Of a stretch of 64,000 nucleotides of DNA, positions 57,601 to 64,000 are shown in pieces; within the stretch, counting starts at the first letter, position 1, and each line of letters opens with the position of its first letter. The translations under genes were made by a program, and so were the position numbers. This DNA comes from Venturia oleaginea (lineage: Eukaryota; Ascomycota; Dothideomycetes; Venturiales; Venturiaceae). The notes beneath the pieces are model-generated. The model saw nothing but the letters and a program-made list of their open reading frames with translations. It was not told the DNA's origin and made no database searches. The stretch covers positions 310,001 to 374,000 of the forward strand of contig JABMLP010000001.1 in assembly GCA_013176395.1 (NCBI GenBank), given 5' to 3'.

Positions 57601-59700
57601 AGCCCATGGTTCTCGACAGCGGTCAAATTCACGTGGTCGCAATTTAGTTGGATTGAATTTCTTTTCCAAAGTTGGCAGATCCAAAGCCACCGCACTCGCA
57701 CTTGTGGAATTAGTATTAGTGCCTTCAGCAGAGAAATGACCAGACACTCTTTGCTCTCGCCGCCGTCTTTCCTCAGCGTCGGTCTTTGCACGAATTGGTG
57801 CAAGTGTTTGAGGTGTGTTGGTATGGCTGACCAAAGATTGATGTCTGTTAGGTCCAGGTGGTTGATAATGATAATTAACTGTTGGCGGATAGGATGGTGC
57901 TCGTGGAAATTCCGCGTGCGATTGTTGCCAGTCAGTCGGATATGGTGCTGAGGATGAAGACGCCGAGTGTATTATACCCTCCGCTCCAGGTGGCGGAGGC
58001 AATGGACGATTACTCGGACCAGGGTGATAAAACATTTCTTGTGGCTCTCCTGATGGCAGATAGCTGTCATGAGCATCATCCCCCTCATCGTAGCTGTCTC
58101 TCCTGTTACGAAATTGCGTAGGGTCAGCGAGCCCACCAGTCCCGACAGCATCCACACGAGCTGCAGTAAATGCAGGAAAGGGGTGTAGCGTGTTGCCAAA
58201 CTCGTCGTACTCGTTGTGAGTTCCAGGTATCCGCAGCGAGCCTGAAGACGACACCGGTTGACTGCTGTGTGGGCCACTTTGTGAATCGTTCCTCTGGATA
58301 GCTAGAAGGTTTGCATGACCACCATAGGACATGTGGGCGTCGAATCCTCCACCCATGGACCCAAGATCCACGTATGGAATATCGCTGTCGCTCTCCGTCG
58401 TATGTCCATAACCTGGGTTCTGGTTCTGCGCAGGCGGATGCCACGCGAACCCGCTCTGTCCACTCTGTCGCCTGTTTGCGTCTTCTCGATCCTGTCGATC
58501 TGCCTCTCGCATAGCCGCCAGCCCAGCTGCAGCCTCTGGGTCCGTGCTACTTCCAGTATCATACCCACCATTGATATCATGACTGTTCAGCTCTATCCTG
58601 GGACTATGCGCGAGCATCCCTGAGATCTCCGCCTCTATATCCGCTTGCGCTCCCAGTGCATCTTGTGATCGATTGAAGCGTGGGGCACCCGAGGGAGAGA
58701 AGTAATCAGGTGTAGGTGAACTCGTTGCCGGCACTTGTGGCAGAGGCCGCGATTGTGAATATTGGTCAAATACGTGAGGATACGAGTTGTGAGGGGGAGG
58801 GGGAGGCCCGGGAGTGGGAGGATGTGAGTGCGTTACAGAACTGCCTCGCGAGCTCACGGGATGACCATATGCAGGCGGTGGAGAATCTGTTGACGGTCCT
58901 TCCAAGATATCAGCATCTACATAGCGATTTCGTGTCGAGGCATATCGCATGGGATGACCTTGGCTTTGCGGTATTCTGCCCCAATCTTCGCTCGGAGACT
59001 CTGCACTGCCAGGGATTGCCGGCAATGGAGGAGGCGCGGGAGGCGTGTAATGAGGCCGCGAGGACGAGTTTGGGGAATATGGCGAAGTCTGCACCGTCGG
59101 ACGCTGATTGGCATAAGTGTAAGATCGGTTGGGTGTAGCTGAGCCCTGCGCGTACGAAGGCATAACAACCGGAGGAGTAGTCACAGGGTAGCCTGGTGAA
59201 GTCCCATATCCTGACGATGTACCATAACCCGCTGGAATTCCATAGCCGACTGAGCTGCCATGTCTCTGAATGTTGCTTTCCGAGTAGTCTGCAGGATTGT
59301 AAGGCTGTGGGAAACTCGGTGTTCGCGCTATCGCAGGCGAGTACTGCGAATGGGTTGGAGATGACATGGCTGGTGGTACATAGTGCGAAGGATTGTATCC
59401 AGGCGACACTTGTCCGTTGTGTCCGGACTGGCCATACATTGAGGCTCGCGGCGGTAGATTGGGAGCTTGCTGCTGGCTGCCACCCATGAAGAGCTCCTCA
59501 TCCTGCCTCGTCGCATTACTCGCATGACGGTAAGGTATCGACGGCTGATAAGTCTCTGGCTGGCCCCCATTTATGGCAAAGACATTCTCGTCTGCGGGAT
59601 AGTAGCTCGCAGGCCGTTGTTGGTAGGGGTCCTGGTGGTGTTGATTTTGTGGGGGTGGTTGTTGGCCATAATAGTATTGGGGATGTCCGTTCTGCGCCAT
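54622..59700 (-). CDS. Rho guanine nucleotide exchange factor (Rom2-like)
   Basis: Activates Rho1-type GTPases at the cell cortex in the cell-wall integrity pathway. Exons 59700-55630, 55579-55316 and 55257-54622 (introns 50 and 58 nt, both phase 0) give 1656 residues. Residues 1-680 are disordered, rich in Pro, Ser, Tyr and Gln, with many possible phosphosites. Next come a DEP domain (about 695-775), the catalytic DH domain (about 845-1040, starting RQNILHEIVQKEENYMREL), a PH domain (about 1070-1275, with a Ser/Thr-rich insertion) and a CNH domain (about 1290-1630). Domain order and length are those of Rom2/Tus1 proteins. Intron positions in the CNH part were set by frame closure (GWQR|VITNP and STFK|VLEPV). 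Confidence 0.93.
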
Positions 59701-60801
59701 TACGGAGTGTCTATTGGAGTATCTCTATGGGTGAGGCTTTGGGCATGCGACAGCGAGTTGGCCGGGAGTGAGAGGGAGCGTGAACGCGGCTCTTGGGAGG
59801 CTGATGGATTGGAGAACATCGACTCCCGCGCGCTTCGAAGCCGTGGTGTGTGATGTAGCAATGGGGATAGCGATATGGTGGAAAGATGTGAGAGTCGGAC
59901 TGGTAGTATTCGCAATGGCAGTGGTTGCTCAGGCCTTGTCGCGGTCAGGCCGATGTGGATCTTCGCCGTGGCCGTCAGAATCTTGGGAGGTGGAGTGGGC
60001 AGACGTGAGATGACAAGAGAGGGCCAGCCGCAGCCTGCCCAGGCTAGAATAGAATCTGGAAGAGATTCACAGAGAAGAGCCGGGTAACTCAGCAACAAGC
60101 TGCTATACAAAAGGCTGGTCAAGGATGAGGATTGTACGGTACTACAGACGTCAAGATGTGGGCTTGTCAGAAGTATAACCATACGTCTCTGATCCATTCG
60201 ACTCTACAACCCATTTGAGGCCTCCTCTTGGCTCAGCCCACACTTTCTGCTTGACCATGGCCCATGCCGCCCGGCCGCAGAAGCTCGCCCTCCCCTCTGA
60301 TCAGTGAGGTGAGCCCATTCTCAGCCCCCCAACGTATCCCAATCTTCACCAACACTCCCGTATGCATCCTCACCACCGGGTCCGGTCCGCCTGAGAGCTG
60401 AGCTGGAGCTGAGCTTGCGCTGTGCTATCCCTGTACGTGCAGCAAAACCGGTCAGCATCAATCTGGACAGAGACGCTCATCCCTTCTGCCTCTTGGGAAT
60501 ATCCCAATCTCTTGAGTACTATGTACATCTAATCTCACATGTCTTCAGTCTGATCAATCTTTCAGTCTCATCTTCTCCTCTTGTCGGCTATCTCTTGCTA
60601 ATCGATGTAATCGTCGCGTACTGCTCTCTCAAGACTCCATATACCCCGCATCACATTCGGATATAACAAACATGCCAACTCGGGATCTCCTTCTCCTTCT
60701 ATCATCTCGCCATAGATATACACCTTGATGTTCTTCCCTCTTGTATTCTGTATCTTGTTCTTCGACTTCGTTTGTCTTTATCACGTCTAACTCTCTCCAT
60801 A
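59701..60801. promoter_or_regulatory. Divergent promoter region, RhoGEF / monooxygenase
   Basis: 1.1 kb between two genes transcribed apart. The region to about 60200 is the likely RhoGEF promoter and long 5' UTR; the C/T-rich stretch from 60480 to 60790 fits the monooxygenase 5' UTR. No named site is seen. Confidence 0.45.
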
Positions 60802-63031
60802 ATGGGCGATAATACAACCACCAATCTGTACGCGACTTCTGGCACAGCAGCTCATCTCAATCAAATTCCTGTCGATTACGTTGGTGCTCCAGCTCCAGAG
60901 GCGGATTCCACAGGCTACAAGATCCGCGAGCAGCCTTATGGAACCAGGAGAATGATCAGAGTCCTCCTCATGGGAGCTGGCGCGTCATCGCTAAACTTCT
61001 TCAAAAAGGCAGAAGAAGAAATGCAGAATCTCGAGATTATATGTTATGAAAAGAACAGGGATGTTGGCGGGACCTGGTTAGAAAATAGGTATCCCGGTAT
61101 GCTGCAAAACGAGTGGATGATGACAGCATGATGAGTTCCTCGATGCCTGAAAATCTGCTTTCATTCATCAAGTTCCGCTGTTCGAGGTCGATATTGATGG
61201 AGTTCTGGCACGATTTGAAAGAAGGATGGTCAGGAATTTATCGATATGAATCTCGAGCTGCAGAAAGGTCCACTTCGCAAGAGTCTATGGCTTAAGTCAT
61301 TCTTTCTGCAACATGCTCCTACGATACTAAGCAAGGTAGGATGGGACTAACATAAGACAGGTTGCGCGTGTGACATTCCCTCGGTCAACTATCAATTCTC
61401 ATGGAAGATCAAACTGTGGTCTCATTACTATTCATTCTCGCCAGAAATCCATGCCTACCTCAAAGAAATCGAACAGGAGAACAATTTCATCAACAAATAC
61501 GTCAAGCTTCGCCATGCTATCGAGCATGCTCGGTGGGATTCTGATGCTGGATTATGGCGCTTCAAAATTCGAAATCTGGAGACAGATCAAGTCGTTGAGG
61601 ACTCAGCTGAATTCTTCATCAATGCCGGAGGTGTTTTGAATCAATGGAAATGGCCGGATATACCTGGGGTTCATGACTTCAAAGGAAAGCTTATGCATTC
61701 CGCCAATTACGAGGAAGGTTACGTCCTTGATGGCAAGAGAGTCGCCGTGATCGGAGCTGGAAGCAGCGGCGTTCAAATTGTGGCAGCAATTCAAAAGAAG
61801 GCTGACAGGTTGTATCATTGGATCAGAAGGTATGTTTACCCTCATTCTCATATCCTGGAGATTCACTAACATCTCTATAAGTCCCATCTGGATAACAGCC
61901 GGCTTCGCCCAACGCTGGGCAGCACAAGAAGGCGCAAACTTTAAATACACACCCGAGCAAATCCAGTTCCTCAAAGACAACCCAAAGAAATACCTGGAAT
62001 ACCGCAAACAAATCGAGAACGAATTGAACCAGCGCTTCAAATTCATTATCCGTGGTTCTTCCGAAGCAGCAGCAGCACGTGATTACGCTTTACAGGAGAT
62101 GAAGAATAAACTCAATCATGACGCGCGGTTGTGCGACAAGATTATTCCGAAGAATTTCAATCCTGGATGCAGAAGGCCTACTCCAGCGCCGGGGTATCTA
62201 GAGGCGTTGGTTTCGGATAATGCCACTGTATTCACAGAAGAGATTGGCAAGATCGATGCAACAGGCTTCTTTGACGCGGAGGGGACCCACCACGACGTCG
62301 ATGTCATCATCTGTGCAACAGGCTTTAACACATCCTGGCTCCCTCGTTTCCCCCTAATCAACGGCGAAGGAAAATCCTTGACAGATCTATGGGGCACAAA
62401 AGAAGGCGTAACAAGTTATCTCTCCATCGGCATCCCAACATTCCCGAATTTTTTCTCCTTCTGTGGCCCGTATGGACCCCTCGGTCACGGCTCCTTCATG
62501 CCCCTCATTGAACAATGGACCAAATACATGTTCCTTGCAATTTCAAAGGCTCAGATCGAGAATATAAAAGCATACACACCACGCATGGATCTCTCCAAAC
62601 AATTCCGTCAGCACGCCGATTTATTCCTGCAACGCACTGCCTGGACCTCCCCTTGCAGGAGTTGGTTCAAACAAGGTCGCAATGACGGTCAAGCAGCCAT
62701 TTATCCAGGTTCTCGTCTTCATTTCTTGGAGTTGTTGAGGACGCCGCGGTATGAAGATTTTGAGATTGAGTATTGGGATGAAAATAGGTACGCGTTCTTA
62801 GGTAACGGGTTTGAAGTAAGAGAATTTGATGGGCGGGATATTACGAATTATCTTGGGTGTCTTGATGAGGAGGGAAGAGATGTTCAACCGGATTATGATG
62901 AGGGACTTGTTGATATACTGGGTGGGTTGCATGTGGGAGATGAGTATATCGTTAACGGGAGGAAGGCGCAGAGGGTTGTGAGGAAAGTTGGGGAGGAAGA
63001 AGAGGGAGAGACGAGTTTCTCTGCTGCTTGA
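60802..63031 (+). CDS. FAD-dependent monooxygenase, Baeyer-Villiger type
   Basis: NADPH- and oxygen-using flavoenzyme turning ketones into esters or lactones. Exons 60802-61096, 61361-61829 and 61882-63031 give 637 residues. FAD motif GAGASS is at residue 58; the junction at 61096/61361 rebuilds NRYPGCACDIPSVNY, the typical block. NADPH motif GAGSSGVQ follows. The Baeyer-Villiger fingerprint FxGxxxHxxxW reads FKGKLMHSANY, so Tyr replaces Trp; fingerprint variants occur in this superfamily. Intron 1 is 264 nt, long and itself a multiple of three; intron 2 is 52 nt. An ATG 30 nt upstream in frame is less likely the start. No signal peptide. The substrate is not deducible, and no cluster surrounds it. 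Confidence 0.9.
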
Positions 63032-63510
63032 TTGAAGTGGGGGTTTAGAACGAGTCGAATCCAAGGTGGAATCACGGTAATACAGCGGGAACGCAGATTC
63101 ACTTCCCTTGTTGCCTTGAGGTGCAGATATGCGTCCTAGAAAAAGGTCTTGATTCGGGATTCCGAATCTGCAATCTTTTAACATTGCAGGGACACACAAG
63201 CTCTGTGAAACACATCGATCGGCAGGGCAATAGTACTAGCTCAGTTGAAATCAAACGTTTTCGAGACATGCACAAGAATCTAGTGTACTACCTAACACAA
63301 CAGAACAAAATCAGCCTCAGTGCTGAAATCGAAAAGACCGAATATCTCACTGTACATAGTATAAACGAGGCCATGGAGAGGGGGCAACCACAGACGGATA
63401 GATTAAATATTCCCAGCAGGATCTTTGAGTATATCCAATCCGTTCGGATAACTGTAAGATTACTTACAACTCATCCATTCAATTCAACTCGATCTGATAA
63501 CTGTCTTAAA
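63032..63510. other. Intergenic, 3' of monooxygenase
   Basis: A plus-strand frame of 157 codons runs through here (63121-63594), but it lacks family resemblance and its end overlaps the decayed sequence, so I do not call it a gene. Confidence 0.4.
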
Positions 63511-63519
63511 CCCACTTTA

Positions 63520-63850
63520 TTCGTTCTTAGATATCGTCCAATCGTATCTAACCGAAGTGGAAAAGCTCGAGGTCTACCTGCCCAATCTGATTAAGAACCT
63601 CTAGTAATAGCGGAAAGTTAAGGAACTGGTCTATTAAGTTAATCCTGAGATTGATTTGGTACTGGGAGGTGTTGATAAGGTCCGAGAGGCTATAGGAGAA
63701 ACCCTATCAGTAGCCTGGTAGTTAATTTTGTAGAGTTACTTCGATGCGGTAACAGCTTTAATACCGAGGAGGGTTAAGACCGTTTCGAAGGCCTACCTTC
63801 TAGGTCTGGTAAACAAAATATTAAGAGAGGTTTGAAAGGGTTAATTTAAG
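63520..63850 (+). pseudogene. Stop-riddled coding relic
   Basis: One plus-strand frame reads as protein-like segments (for example DIVQSYLTEVEKLEVYLPNL and VNPEIDLVLGGVDKVREAIG) separated by TAG and TAA codons. All stops are of the kinds made by C-to-T or G-to-A change, as in repeat-induced point mutation. I cannot name the ancestor. The surrounding DNA is AT-rich. Confidence 0.35.
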
Positions 63851-64000
63851 CCTTTGGTATTACTCTATTTTACTGCTTGATTACACGGGAATCGATCGCG
63901 TTGTTTGGTCTCTATTGCATTACGAAGTTGAGACGATATTCTATATTTTCTTGGCGGTCGGGAACTTAATTTCCAAGTCGTTCAAAAGCTCGGGCTCTTG

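Noticed and set aside
63121..63594. 157-codon open frame after the monooxygenase
   Set aside because: No recognisable domain and its end overlaps a decayed frame.

Overview
The window is nuclear DNA from a filamentous ascomycete (Pezizomycotina). Genes carry short GT-AG introns of about 45-75 nt. Gene families are typical of moulds: a fungal amino-acid permease, a Cbr1-type cytochrome b5 reductase, a DUF3605/Gig1-like protein, an RfeG-like factor, a Rom2-like RhoGEF, a lipoxygenase and a 14-TM MFS transporter. Transposons include a Tad-type LINE and pogo-like DNA elements. A class such as Leotiomycetes is possible but cannot be fixed from the sequence alone. I saw no tRNA, rRNA or CRISPR array.

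Layout. 1-12.4 kb: 3' end of an amino-acid permease, CBR1 (-) divergent from a DUF3605 gene (+), a gap holding a small TA-flanked MITE, a secreted SURNod19-like protein with HHM/HxH motifs and a Met/Pro-rich tail, an SDR whose catalytic Lys is replaced, and a decayed F-box-like gene. 13.5-24.0 kb: a nested transposon block. An LTR (family X) has been split twice, by a 5.9-kb Tad-like LINE (12-bp target duplication, GGAT-repeat tail) and by a 1.6-kb non-coding retroelement (element E, 15-bp duplication, AATC-repeat tail). A second E copy lies 1 kb away in inverted orientation. 24.9-29.3 kb: a longer copy of the MITE, a small spliced gene, a DHA2-type MFS transporter and a pogo-derived element whose ORF has lost the DDE domain. 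29.5-33.8 kb: a GST-like gene and an RfeG-like gene. 35.7-37.9 kb: a LINE-derived insertion (element F) bounded by a 15-bp direct repeat.

38.7-64 kb: a secreted cupin, a SET-domain protein, an acidic protein of unknown function, a clean solo LTR of family X with a CTTAA duplication (the uninterrupted reference for the split copy), a lipoxygenase (-) divergent from an epoxide hydrolase (+), a pogo-type MITE, a RhoGEF with DEP, DH, PH and CNH domains, and an FAD-dependent Baeyer-Villiger-type monooxygenase. The right edge is AT-rich with a stop-riddled coding relic.

Most host genes look like unrelated housekeeping and accessory functions rather than one cluster. The exception is the lipoxygenase/epoxide hydrolase pair, which could act in sequence on oxidised fatty acids. 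The most unusual content is the set of non-LTR insertions: their boundaries can be read exactly from target duplications and from the uninterrupted LTR copy. Exon boundaries were read by eye from splice signals, reading-frame closure and family conservation.
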